A stretch of 34,796 nucleotides of DNA. Origin: Synergistaceae bacterium OttesenSCG-928-I11 (GTDB taxonomy: Bacteria; Synergistota; Synergistia; Synergistales; Synergistaceae). This document shows positions 21,022 to 28,878 of this stretch, piece after piece. Made by a program: the position numbers and the translations under genes. The stretch lies in contig JAJDHV010000011.1 of assembly GCA_030266365.1 (NCBI GenBank), forward strand, positions 1 to 34,796, written 5' to 3'. Below the pieces are notes generated by a model. That model was given only the letters and a program-made list of their open reading frames with translations. It was not told the origin of the DNA and did not search any database. Numbering within the stretch: the stretch's first letter is position 1; each line of letters opens with the position of its first letter.

Positions 21022-22059
21022 CTACACGATGCGCAGCGTGCCGTCGCCTTTTGCGAATTCGCCGACGATCGTCGTGTGGGGAAAGGCGGATTTCAGCGCC
21101 TTCGCGATTGCATCCGCCGCTGTCGGTTCCACTGCGAGCAGGAGGCCGCCCGATGTCTGGGGGTCGAAGACGACATCCTGCGCGAAGGCGCGCGCGTCGT
21201 CGTCCACCTCGATCCGGACGTGCGGTTCGAGGTGTTCCCGGTTGGCGTACGCCCCGGCGGGGATCAAGCCCATCTCCGCCGCATTGCGCACGCCCGGCAG
21301 CACCGGCAGCGCGTCGAAGCGGATTCGCAGCTCCTGATCCGGGCCGGTCATGTCGCGCGCGTGCCCGGCGAGTCCGAAGCCCGTCACGTCCGTGCACGCG
21401 TGTATGGCATCCCACAGCGTGCGGTCGATTTTCGCGCGCCGCGGGTCGTTGAGCGACGACATCGAGACGTACGCCGCCTCCCCATCCGCAGCGGGCAACA
21501 GTCCCGCCTTGATCGCCGTCACGGCGACGCCCGTGCCGAGCGGTTTCGTCAGGATCAACAGGTCGCCCGGCCGCGCGCCGTCGATGCGCCACTCGCGCCC
21601 GCGCTCGACCTCGCCGTAGACGACCAGCCCGTACTTCGGCTCCGCGTCCTGCACGCTGTGACCGCCCGCCAGCACCGCGCCGCATTCGACGACCTTGCTC
21701 GCCCCGCCCTGCAAAATATCCCGCAGGGTCTCGATCGGCTCGCTGCTCGTCGGGAAACAGACGATATTCAGCGCGACGATCGGCCTGCCGCCCATCGCAA
21801 ACACGTCGGAGAGCGAGTTCGCCGCCGCGATCTCGCCGTAGCGGAACGGTTCGTCCACCACCGGGGTGATGAAATCCACCGTCAGCACGCCGAGCCGCGC
21901 CTCATCGATCTCCCAGAGCGCCGCGTCCTCGCCGCGCCCCCATGATGCCAGAAGCCGTTCGTCGTTCATCGTCGGGAGCGTCTTCAATATCTTGTCCAGC
22001 TCCGCCGGACTGATTTTCGCCGCTCAGCCACTCGTGCGCGACATCTCCGTCAACCGCAT
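21022..22059 (-). CDS. selD: Selenophosphate synthetase containing selenocysteine (UGA at codon 12)
   Basis: SelD makes selenophosphate from selenide and ATP, the selenium donor for selenocysteine. Translating from the ATG at 22059 with a strong AAGGAGGTG site, codon 12 is TGA (22026-22024) inside SGUAAKI. This is the conserved spot where SelD proteins carry the catalytic Cys or Sec, followed by the essential Lys15. Reading UGA as Sec gives 345 residues, the normal SelD length. Without it the only start is an unsupported ATG at 21987, and the protein would lack the active site. Other SelD motifs are clear: GRGEDAAL, TVDFITPVVDEP, NSLSDVFAMGG, LAGGHSVQDAEP, CTDVTGFGLAGHA and DPQTSGGLLLAV. A plausible SECIS hairpin follows the UGA. 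It is downstream of birA but separated by a palindromic element. Confidence 0.93.
21989..22026 (-). promoter_or_regulatory. Candidate bacterial SECIS element after the selD UGA
   Basis: On the minus strand, bases +14 to +30 after the UGA (22010-21994) form a 6-bp stem with one G-U and the apical loop CGGAG. A 3-bp lower stem (22014-22012 with 21991-21989) lies beyond an internal loop. A loop starting about 20 bases after UGA with a G in its first two positions fits the loose bacterial SECIS pattern. Confidence 0.55.
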
Positions 22060-22078
22060 GCGATCACCTCCTTAAAAT

Positions 22079-22255
22079 CAGGGACAGGGTCGTGGGCTCC
22101 GCCCACCCCCGGCAGGGGACGGTGCCCCCTGCACCCCCAATCCTAAAAATTATCTTTTCGCGCATACGCGCGGAAAGATAATTTTTTGAATGGGAGGTCA
22201 AGGAGGCTCAGCCTCCTTGCGGGGTGTGGGGTGGAACCCCACGGCCCTGTCCCTG
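22079..22255. repeat. 177-bp nested-palindrome element, possible MITE
   Basis: The ends are inverted repeats of 18 bases with one mismatch (starting CAGGGACAGGG; 22079-22096 and 22238-22255). Between or overlapping them are five hairpins: GTGGGC/GCCCAC (22092-22106), GCAGGGG/CCCCTGC (22112-22132), a 19-bp stem with ATAC loop (22145-22186), CAAGGAGGCT/AGCCTCCTTG (22199-22219) and GTGGGGT/ACCCCAC (22226-22242). The central stem is flanked by T runs on both strands and could end transcription either way. No coding frame or clear target-site duplication was seen. It fills the birA-selD gap. It could be a non-autonomous mobile element or a structured leader of selD. Confidence 0.7.
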
Positions 22256-22258
22256 TAT

Positions 22259-23110
22259 TCATGCTTCCGCCGGGCGGATATGTACGACGTCCGCCGCGTG
22301 GAAAATTTTTTCGCCCGCTTCGGTGCGGACGACGAGCGCGCCGTCGGAGGACACGCGCGCGGCGATGCCGCGATACGCCCCGTCGTCCGCGACGACACGG
22401 ACGATTTTTCCCAGCGTCCCGCAGTGCACGGCGTAGGCGTCTGCGAGGGCACGCCTGCCAGACTCCGTCTCCGTCATCCGCACGATGCCGTCCAACTCCG
22501 TCAGGGTGAGGCCGAGGAGCTCGGGGAGGTCGTATGTTTTCTCCGACTCGACGCGGAGCGAGGTCGCCCCGGGCCGGTCGGGCGAGTCCGGCTCCGGCAA
22601 TTCTTCCGCCGTCCGGTTGACGTTGACCCCGATGCCGACGACGGCATAGTCGAGGCGCGCGTCGTTGCCCGCGCTCTCACAGATGATGCCGCAAATTTTT
22701 TTCTCTTTTTTTTCGCCCGCCAGGACGTCGTTCGGCCATTTGATGGAGACGCCCGGGACATCCGGTGCGGCGCGCCCCACGGCGCGGGCGACGGCGAGGG
22801 CGGCGGCGAGGTTCAACAGCGGCGCGTGGCGACGCTCGATGCCGAGGCGCAGGACGACGGAAAACATGAGGTCGCGCCCGGGCACGCTGTGCCACCCCCG
22901 GTCGCGGCGACCGCGGCCCGAGGACTGGAAGTCCGTCACGAACACCGCGCCGTGCGGCGCGCCATTGCGCGCGGCCTCCTTCGCAGGAATCTGCGTGGAG
23001 GGCATCTCCGGTGCGGAAAAAATTTCGCACCCCAGCGACACACCGCTCAAAAATTTTTTCGTCCCCTGCCAGTCGATCGGATCGTACCTGTCTGTCACTG
23101 CCGCTCGCAT
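22259..23110 (-). CDS. birA: Biotin-[acetyl-CoA carboxylase] ligase
   Basis: BirA attaches biotin to carrier proteins through biotinyl-AMP. The ligase core is clear: the loop SSGRGRRDRGWHS (near residues 63-75) matches the biotinyl-5'-AMP-binding GRGRRGR loop, with Asp in place of the second-to-last Gly. KWPNDVLAGEKK carries the catalytic Lys, and YAVVGIGVNVN follows. A small C-terminal SH3-like domain (about residues 235-283) ends the protein. There is no N-terminal helix-turn-helix, so this is the monofunctional class that does not repress biotin genes. The start at 23110 was chosen because the extended -10 promoter lies just upstream and the conserved part begins soon after. The ribosome site is poor. 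It is divergent from gpmA. Confidence 0.9.
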   Translation of the reverse strand: MRAAVTDRYDPIDWQGTKKFLSGVSLGCEIFSAPEMPSTQIPAKEAARNGAPHGAVFVTDFQSSGRGRRDRGWHSVPGRDLMFSVVLRLGIERRHAPLLNLAAALAVARAVGRAAPDVPGVSIKWPNDVLAGEKKEKKICGIICESAGNDARLDYAVVGIGVNVNRTAEELPEPDSPDRPGATSLRVESEKTYDLPELLGLTLTELDGIVRMTETESGRRALADAYAVHCGTLGKIVRVVADDGAYRGIAARVSSDGALVVRTEAGEKIFHAADVVHIRPAEA

Positions 23111-23132
23111 CCCTTCATTTACCGATGCCCGC

Positions 23133-23141
23133 ATTATAACA
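23133..23141 (-). promoter_or_regulatory. Extended -10 promoter for birA
   Basis: On the minus strand TGTTATAAT (23141-23133) is an extended -10 element. It lies 22 bases before the chosen birA start. No clear -35 box is seen. Confidence 0.5.
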
Positions 23142-23173
23142 GAGAGCGAGTGTATGCCCGGCGTTCCGCGCGC

Positions 23174-23202
23174 TTTACCCAACACTCGCTTTCATATATA
23201 CT
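23174..23202 (+). promoter_or_regulatory. Promoter of the gpmA-dipeptidase-dpp operon
   Basis: TTTACC (23174-23179), a 17-base spacer and TATACT (23197-23202) lie about 50 bases before gpmA. The strong ribosome site AAGGAGA stands about a dozen bases before the ATG. Confidence 0.55.
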
Positions 23203-23253
23203 TTTCGCGAATGATCCGGGTGTATCGTACGGACCGAAAGGAGACGATGCGTC

Positions 23254-24000
23254 ATGTACAAGATCGTGCTTTTGCGACATGGGGAAAGCGAATGGAATAA
23301 AGAAAACCGGTTCACGGGGTGGACGGACGTCCCCCTCTCCGACAAGGGCGTACAGGAGGCCCGCGGCGCGGGCGCGGTGCTCAAAAAAGAAGGATTTTCG
23401 TTCGACTTGGCGTTCACCTCGGTGCTGAAGCGGGCGGTCAAGACCCTCTGGCTCGCGCTCGAGGAGATGGACGAGATGTGGATCCCGGTCACGAACTCCT
23501 GGCGACTCAACGAGCGCCACTACGGCGCGCTCCAGGGCCTCAACAAGGCGGAGACGGCGGCGAAGTACGGCGACGACCAGGTCAAGATTTGGCGGCGCAG
23601 CTACGACGTGCGCCCCCCGTTGCTCGACAAGAACGACGACCGCTACCCGGCGAAGGACCCGCGATACAAAAATCTCCTGCCCGAAGAGGTCCCGGCGGGC
23701 GAGTGCCTCGCGGACACCGTCGCGCGCGTCATCCCCTACTGGCGGGGCGTCATCGTCCCCGAGATCCAGGCGGGGCGGAAGATCCTCATCGCGGCGCACG
23801 GCAACAGCCTGCGCGCCCTCGTCATGCATCTGGAGAATCTCTCGCAGGAACAGGTCATGGAGCTGAACATCCCGACGGGCATCCCGCTCGTCTACGAGCT
23901 GGAGCGCGAGATGCGCCCGAAGGGACACGCCTACCTCGGCGACCCGGAGGAGATCGCCAAGGCCGCCGCCGCGGTGGCGAACCAGGGCAAGGCGAAATAG
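23254..24000 (+). CDS. gpmA: 2,3-bisphosphoglycerate-dependent phosphoglycerate mutase
   Basis: GpmA interconverts 3- and 2-phosphoglycerate in glycolysis and gluconeogenesis. The phosphohistidine motif [20 protein letters not shown] is at residues 6-25 (His9 catalytic). [18 protein letters not shown] near residue 85 holds the catalytic Glu, and [16 protein letters not shown] near 180 the second His. The 248-residue length and the long middle insertion are those of the dPGM form rather than of general phosphatases. It is the first gene of the peptide-utilisation cluster: the dipeptidase starts 5 bases after its stop. In an amino-acid fermenter it may mainly serve gluconeogenesis. Confidence 0.96.
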   Translation: MYKIVLLRHGESEWNKENRFTGWTDVPLSDKGVQEARGAGAVLKKEGFSFDLAFTSVLKRAVKTLWLALEEMDEMWIPVTNSWRLNERHYGALQGLNKAETAAKYGDDQVKIWRRSYDVRPPLLDKNDDRYPAKDPRYKNLLPEEVPAGECLADTVARVIPYWRGVIVPEIQAGRKILIAAHGNSLRALVMHLENLSQEQVMELNIPTGIPLVYELEREMRPKGHAYLGDPEEIAKAAAAVANQGKAK

Positions 24001-24005
24001 GCGGA

Positions 24006-25040
24006 ATGGAAGAAAAACACCTCGCACACGCGCGCGAACTGATCGCGCGGTCGTTCGTCATGGACGCGCACTTCGACCTCGCGATGGACATGGACGACCG
24101 GCGCGAGCAGGGCGCGCGTCACGTCTACACCGACCGTCACGATGAAAAAATCCGCGCGGGCGGGTGGAAGTGCCTCGTCTCGTCGCTCTTCATCCACTCG
24201 TGGCAACTGCCGGAGATGGCGCTGCGCAAGGCGCTCGACCAGATCTCGGCTGTGATGGCCGAGGCCGAGGAACAGGGCAACAAAATCGCGGTCTGCACGA
24301 CGATGAAAGAGGTCGACGCGGCGAATGCATCGGGCCGCGTCGGCATCCTGCTCTCGTTCGAAGGGCTCGAACCGCTCGGCAACGACCTCTCGCTGCTGCG
24401 GATCTTTCACGCGCTCGGCGTGCGGGCGGTCGGCATCGCATGGAGCAGGCGCAACTACGCGGCGGACGGCTGCTTTTTCAGCCCGCGCCGCGAGGGGCGG
24501 CGCGGCGGGCTGACCGACTTCGGCGTCGCGGTCGTGGAGGAAGCGGAGCGGCTCGGCATGCTGCTCGACATCTCGCATCTGAACGACGAGGGCGTCGCGG
24601 ACGTCGCCGCAATCGCCTTAAAACCATTCATCGCCTCGCACTCCAACTGCCGCGCGCTCGTCCCCGTCATGCGCAACCTCACGGACGAACAAATCAAGCT
24701 CGTCGCGGACCGGGGCGGCGTCATCGGCATGAACGGCACGAGTGCCTTCGTCTCGGGCGACGCACGGGACGACATCGGCTGCGCGGAGCTCTGCTGCCAT
24801 ATCGATCACATCGTCCGCCTCGTCGGGGACGACCATGTCGGGCTGGGGCTCGACTGCTGCGACCGACTCGCGGACTTCCACAAGTCCCCGCCGAACCTGC
24901 CGTCGTACGACACCGTTCGCGACCACGGCATGCTCCCCGACCTCGTCGCGGAGCTGATTGCGCGCGGCTATGCGGACGAATCGATCCAGAAAATTCTGGG
25001 CGGCAACTTCCGCCGCGTCTACGAGGAGGTCGTCGGCTGA
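24006..25040 (+). CDS. Membrane-dipeptidase-type (M19) peptidase
   Basis: The 344-residue protein belongs to the renal-dipeptidase (M19) family, dizinc enzymes that split dipeptides, including those with D-residues at the C-side. Metal and catalytic motifs are in order: VMDAHFDLAMD (His22, Asp24), ILLSFEGLEPL (the bridging Glu), GVRAVGIAWSRRN, LDISHLNDEGVADV and FIASHSNCRAL (His ligands), HVGLGLD, and GGNFRRVYEEVV at the end. No signal peptide is seen, so it should act in the cytoplasm on imported dipeptides. It lies 5 bases after gpmA and 13 bases before the dppB-like gene. This ties it to peptide uptake. Confidence 0.92.
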   Translation: MEEKHLAHARELIARSFVMDAHFDLAMDMDDRREQGARHVYTDRHDEKIRAGGWKCLVSSLFIHSWQLPEMALRKALDQISAVMAEAEEQGNKIAVCTTMKEVDAANASGRVGILLSFEGLEPLGNDLSLLRIFHALGVRAVGIAWSRRNYAADGCFFSPRREGRRGGLTDFGVAVVEEAERLGMLLDISHLNDEGVADVAAIALKPFIASHSNCRALVPVMRNLTDEQIKLVADRGGVIGMNGTSAFVSGDARDDIGCAELCCHIDHIVRLVGDDHVGLGLDCCDRLADFHKSPPNLPSYDTVRDHGMLPDLVAELIARGYADESIQKILGGNFRRVYEEVVG

Positions 25041-25053
25041 GGCCGCGCCCACG

Positions 25054-25980
25054 ATGATCCGCTACGTCCTGCTGAAAATTTTTTCGACCATACCGATCCT
25101 GATCGGCGTGTCGGCGCTCGTCTTTTTTTTGATGAACGTCGTGCCGGGCGACCCGATCGCCATCATGCAGCGGGACTTCATCGACCCGGACGCGCTCGAA
25201 CGCGTCCGGCGCGAGATGCATCTGGACGACCCGCCGATGGTTCGCTACGTGCGCTTCCTCAAGGGCATGGCACACGGCGACCTCGGCTATTCCTACAAGA
25301 TGCGCCGCCCCGTGAGCGGCGTCATCGCGACCGCGTTCCCCAACACGCTGAAACTCGCGACCTGTGCCGCGCTCGTCTCCTGGATCATCGGGATCGCAGC
25401 GGGCGTGGCTAGCGCCGTCAAACCGGGCTCGTTCCTCGACAACGCGCTCATGGGATTTTCCCTGACCGGCATCTCCATGCCGACGTTCTGGGCGGCCCTT
25501 GTGCTGCAATACATCTTCGGCGTGCTGTTGGGAGCACTGCCCGTCGCGGGCTTCGACTCGTGGAAGCACCTCGTCCTGCCCGTCGCCGTCCTCGGCTGGG
25601 GACAGTCGGGGATCGTCGCGCGCCTCACGCGGTCGAGCCTGCTGGACGCCATGCGGCGCGACTACATCCGCACAGCGCGCGCCAAGGGGCTGCGCGAGCG
25701 CATCGTCATCAGCGCCCACGCGCTGAAAAACGCGCTGCTGCCGGTCGTGACGATCATGGCGATCCAGATTTCGTCGCTCCTCTCCGGCTCGATCGTCACG
25801 GAGAGCGTTTTCGGCATCCCGGGGATCGGACGGCTCGCCATCGGCGCCATTCACAACCGCGACATGCCGCTGTTGCAGGGGACCGTGCTCTTCGGCACGT
25901 TCCTCGTCATCGCGGGCAACCTGATCGCGGACATGCTCTACGGGACGCTCGACCCGAGAATTCGCTATGTCAAAGACTGA
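25054..25980 (+). CDS. dppB: Dipeptide/oligopeptide ABC transporter permease, DppB type
   Basis: The 308-residue inner-membrane permease has about six hydrophobic segments. The first is at residues 10-28 (STIPILIGVSALVFFLMNV), followed by the family hallmark VPGDPI. The cytoplasmic EAA loop that docks on the ATPase is visible as YIRTARAKGLRERIVI near residue 205. GIPGIGRL and the closing DPRIRYVKD are typical of DppB/OppB. The ATG at 25054 has only a weak upstream GAGG. It overlaps the dppC-like gene by 14 bases. The exact substrate (dipeptide, oligopeptide or nickel) cannot be told from this subunit; the neighbours favour peptides. Confidence 0.92.
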   Translation: MIRYVLLKIFSTIPILIGVSALVFFLMNVVPGDPIAIMQRDFIDPDALERVRREMHLDDPPMVRYVRFLKGMAHGDLGYSYKMRRPVSGVIATAFPNTLKLATCAALVSWIIGIAAGVASAVKPGSFLDNALMGFSLTGISMPTFWAALVLQYIFGVLLGALPVAGFDSWKHLVLPVAVLGWGQSGIVARLTRSSLLDAMRRDYIRTARAKGLRERIVISAHALKNALLPVVTIMAIQISSLLSGSIVTESVFGIPGIGRLAIGAIHNRDMPLLQGTVLFGTFLVIAGNLIADMLYGTLDPRIRYVKD

Positions 25981-26827
25981 CGATACGCACAGCATCTGGC
26001 GGGACCTCGTCCGGGCATACCGCAACAACCGGATGGCGACCGCGGGGCTCGCGATCGTCGCAATTCTGGCGCTCGCCGCGATTTTTGCGCCGCTTATCAC
26101 GCCGTACGACCCGTACAAGCTCGACATGGCGAACGCGTCCGCCGCACCGTCGCTCGAACACCCCTTCGGGACGGACGAACTGGGGCGCGACCTCTTCACC
26201 CGCATCGTCTACGGCGCGCGCATCTCCCTCATGATCGGCATCGTCCCCGCGCTCATCGCGCAGATCGTCGGCGCGGTCGTCGGCATCGTCTCCGGCTATT
26301 ACGGGGGCATCGTCGACCACATCCTGATGTGCATCGCGGACGTCGTGCTCGCGTTTCCGTCGACGTTGCTCGCGCTCGCCATCATGTACACGCTCTCCGG
26401 ATCTCTGGTCAACCTCTTCATCGCCCTTTCCGTCGTCGGGTGGGCGAGCACGGCGCGCGTCGTGCGCTCGCTGACGCTCTCGCTCAAGGAGCAGGAGTAC
26501 GTCGAGGCGGCACGCTCCATCGGCGTGCGCGACACGATCATCATGCTCCGCCACATCCTGCCGAACTGCATCCCCACGCTCATCGTCCTCCTGACGCTCC
26601 GCATCCCGGACTACATCCTCCAGGAGGCGGCGCTCTCCTTCCTCGGCATGGGGGCGCAGCCGCCGACGCCGAGCTGGGGATTGATCGCGACGAAGGGGAA
26701 GGAGTTCCTCTTCTCCGCGCCGTGGATCGGGATCACGCCGGGCATCTTCATCCTCATCACCGTGCTGGGCTTCAACTTCATGGGCGACGGCGTGCGCGAC
26801 GCGCTCGACCCGGAGGTCGGGGGGTAG
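25967..26827 (+). CDS. dppC: Dipeptide/oligopeptide ABC transporter permease, DppC type
   Basis: The 286-residue partner permease has the DppC/OppC N-terminus (WRDLVRAYRNNRMATAGLAI) with an early membrane segment at about 24-46. HPFGTDELGRDLFTRIVYGARISL near residue 65 is a family signature. The EAA loop is at about 180-200 (EYVEAARSIGVRDTIIM). PTPSWGLIATKG and GDGVRDALDPE close the protein. It overlaps dppB by 14 bases and ends 4 bases before dppD, so translation is coupled through the set. With DppB it forms the membrane channel. Confidence 0.93.
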   Translation: MSKTDDTHSIWRDLVRAYRNNRMATAGLAIVAILALAAIFAPLITPYDPYKLDMANASAAPSLEHPFGTDELGRDLFTRIVYGARISLMIGIVPALIAQIVGAVVGIVSGYYGGIVDHILMCIADVVLAFPSTLLALAIMYTLSGSLVNLFIALSVVGWASTARVVRSLTLSLKEQEYVEAARSIGVRDTIIMLRHILPNCIPTLIVLLTLRIPDYILQEAALSFLGMGAQPPTPSWGLIATKGKEFLFSAPWIGITPGIFILITVLGFNFMGDGVRDALDPEVGG

Positions 26828-26831
26828 CGGC

Positions 26832-27860
26832 GTGAGCCTGCTCGAGATCCGGGACCTCATGATCACGTTTCAGACGCAACGGGGCCTGCTGCCCGCCGTC
26901 TCCGGCATCGACATCGAGGCGCAGGCAGGCGAAATTGTCGGCGTCGTCGGGGAGAGCGGCTGCGGCAAGACCGTGACCGCGCTCTCCGTCATGGGGCTCC
27001 TGCCCGATCGCGCCCGGACAAGCGGCGAAATTTTGCTGGACGGCACGGACCTCCTCGGGCTCACACCCGAAGAGATGCGCCGCACGCGCGGAACGCGCAT
27101 CTCCATGATTTTCCAGGAGCCGATGGCGGCCCTGAACCCGGTGCTGACCGTCGGGCGTCAGTTGACCGAACCGCTCGTCCGCATCATGGGCATCGGAGAG
27201 AGCGAGGCGACGGAACAGGCGGTCCGCATGCTCGAAACCGTGCACGTCTCCGGCGCGCGCGAGCGCCTCTCCGCGTACCCACACCAGCTCTCGGGCGGCC
27301 TCTGCCAGCGCGTCATGATCGCGATGGCCCTCATCCGCCAGCCCCGACTGTTGATTGCCGACGAGCCGACGACCGCGCTCGACGTGACGATCCAGGCGCA
27401 GATCCTCGACCTCCTGCGCGAGCTGCGCGACCGGACGGGGACCGCGATCCTCCTGATCACGCACGACCTTGGCGTCGTCGCGGAACTCTGCGACCGGGTG
27501 TACGTCATGTACGCCGGACACGTCATGGAGCAGGGCAACGTCTATCAGATCTTCGACGACCCGATGCACCCCTACGCGTACGGCCTCATGCGCTCGATGC
27601 CGGAGGCGGGGCGCGCCAACACAGGCCGGGAAGAGCTATACAGCATACCGGGGACCGTGCCGGATCTGATGAACATGCCATCCGGCTGTCCCTTCTGCCC
27701 CCGCTGCGCCGAATCCGGCCCCCTCTGCCGCGAAATTCTGCCGCAGCTCGTCCGTATCTCGAAGGGGCATGCCGTGCGCTGTTGGAAGTACGTGGGCACC
27801 CACCGCGCGCACGACGCGGACCGCACGGAGGAGAGAGAAGGTGCTCGCGTTGCGCGCTGA
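26832..27860 (+). CDS. dppD: Dipeptide/oligopeptide ABC transporter ATPase, DppD type
   Basis: The 342-residue ATPase has Walker A GESGCGKTV, the Q-loop in IFQEPMAALNP, the ABC signature LSGGLCQRVMIA, Walker B LLIADEPTTALD and the switch His in LLITHDLGVV. The C-terminal 70 residues are the oligopeptide-transporter extension with a Cys-rich patch (CPFCPRCAESGPLC) typical of DppD/OppD. The start codon is GTG, 4 bases after dppC. The 3' end overlaps dppF by 20 bases. It drives import together with the DppF subunit. Confidence 0.94.
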   Translation: MSLLEIRDLMITFQTQRGLLPAVSGIDIEAQAGEIVGVVGESGCGKTVTALSVMGLLPDRARTSGEILLDGTDLLGLTPEEMRRTRGTRISMIFQEPMAALNPVLTVGRQLTEPLVRIMGIGESEATEQAVRMLETVHVSGARERLSAYPHQLSGGLCQRVMIAMALIRQPRLLIADEPTTALDVTIQAQILDLLRELRDRTGTAILLITHDLGVVAELCDRVYVMYAGHVMEQGNVYQIFDDPMHPYAYGLMRSMPEAGRANTGREELYSIPGTVPDLMNMPSGCPFCPRCAESGPLCREILPQLVRISKGHAVRCWKYVGTHRAHDADRTEEREGARVAR

Positions 27861-28878
27861 CGACAGGACGTCTCCCGCCGCGCAGACCGGCTCCATCCCC
27901 CCGTCGGACGTGTTGGTGCGCGTGCGCAACATCTACAAACACTTCCGGGTGAAGGGAGGGCTGTTCCTGCGCTCGCGCTGGCTGCGCGCCGTCGACGGCG
28001 TCAGTCTGAGCGTGCGGCGCGGCGAAACCCTCGGAATCGTCGGAGAGAGCGGGTGCGGCAAGAGCACGCTCGCCCGCCTCATGCTCAACCTGATCGAGCC
28101 GACGTCCGGCGACATCGTCTTCCGCAACGCGAACCTCGCCGACCTGGACGAACGCGAGATGCGCGAGATGCGCCGGCGGATGCAGATCGTCTTCCAGAAC
28201 CCCTATTCGTCGCTCGACCCGCGCATGCGCATCGCTGACATCGTCTCCGAGCCGCTGCGCGCGCACGGAATCGTGACGACCGCACCAGAGGCGGAACGAA
28301 CGGCGGGAGAACTGCTCTCGATGGTCGGGATCGGAAGCGAGGCGCTGCACCGGTTTCCGCACGAGTTCTCCGGCGGACAGCGGCAGCGCATCGGCATCGC
28401 GCGCGCAATCGCCCTTCGCCCCGACCTCGTCGTCTGCGACGAGCCGCTCTCCGCGCTCGACGTCTCGATTCGCTCGCAGGTCATCAACCTGCTCTGCGAA
28501 CTCAAACGCGAGCTCTCGCTCACGTATCTGTTCATCTCGCACGACCTCTCCGTCGTGCGCTACATCTCCGACCGCATCTGCGTCATGTACCTCGGCAAGA
28601 TCGTCGAGACGGGAAGAACGGAGGAAATTTTCGAAAATCCCCTTCACCCCTACACGCGCTCGCTCATCGACGCCGCCCCGCTCGCGAACCCGCACATGCG
28701 CAACCGCCCCCGCACGATCCTCGAGGGCGAGCTGCCGAGCGCCATCGACCCGCCGTCCGGCTGCCGCTTCCGCACGCGCTGCGCGGCTGCGGCGGACATC
28801 TGCGCAGCACAGGAGCCCCCCGCACCGAAGGGCTCCAAACACAGCGCGGCGTGCCACTTTTCAGAGGAGGCGAAATAA
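27841..28878 (+). CDS. dppF: Dipeptide/oligopeptide ABC transporter ATPase, DppF type
   Basis: The 345-residue second ATPase has Walker A GESGCGKST, a Q-loop in VFQNPYSSLDPRM, the signature FSGGQRQRIGIARA, Walker B LVVCDEPLSALD and the His in FISHDLSVV. The DppF/OppF C-terminal extension follows, with its own Cys patch (GCRFRTRCAAAADIC). The GTG at 27841 with a GGAGGAGAG site lies inside the end of dppD and gives a normal N-terminus; an earlier in-frame start at 27769 would overlap dppD further and is unlikely. The LD-carboxypeptidase gene starts at the very next base after its stop. Confidence 0.93.
   Translation: MLALRADDRTSPAAQTGSIPPSDVLVRVRNIYKHFRVKGGLFLRSRWLRAVDGVSLSVRRGETLGIVGESGCGKSTLARLMLNLIEPTSGDIVFRNANLADLDEREMREMRRRMQIVFQNPYSSLDPRMRIADIVSEPLRAHGIVTTAPEAERTAGELLSMVGIGSEALHRFPHEFSGGQRQRIGIARAIALRPDLVVCDEPLSALDVSIRSQVINLLCELKRELSLTYLFISHDLSVVRYISDRICVMYLGKIVETGRTEEIFENPLHPYTRSLIDAAPLANPHMRNRPRTILEGELPSAIDPPSGCRFRTRCAAAADICAAQEPPAPKGSKHSAACHFSEEAK

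Noticed and set aside
21022-21987. selD starting at the ATG at 21987
   Set aside because: It lacks a ribosome site and the active-site Sec/Lys segment. The frame continues through a UGA to a well-supported start at 22059.
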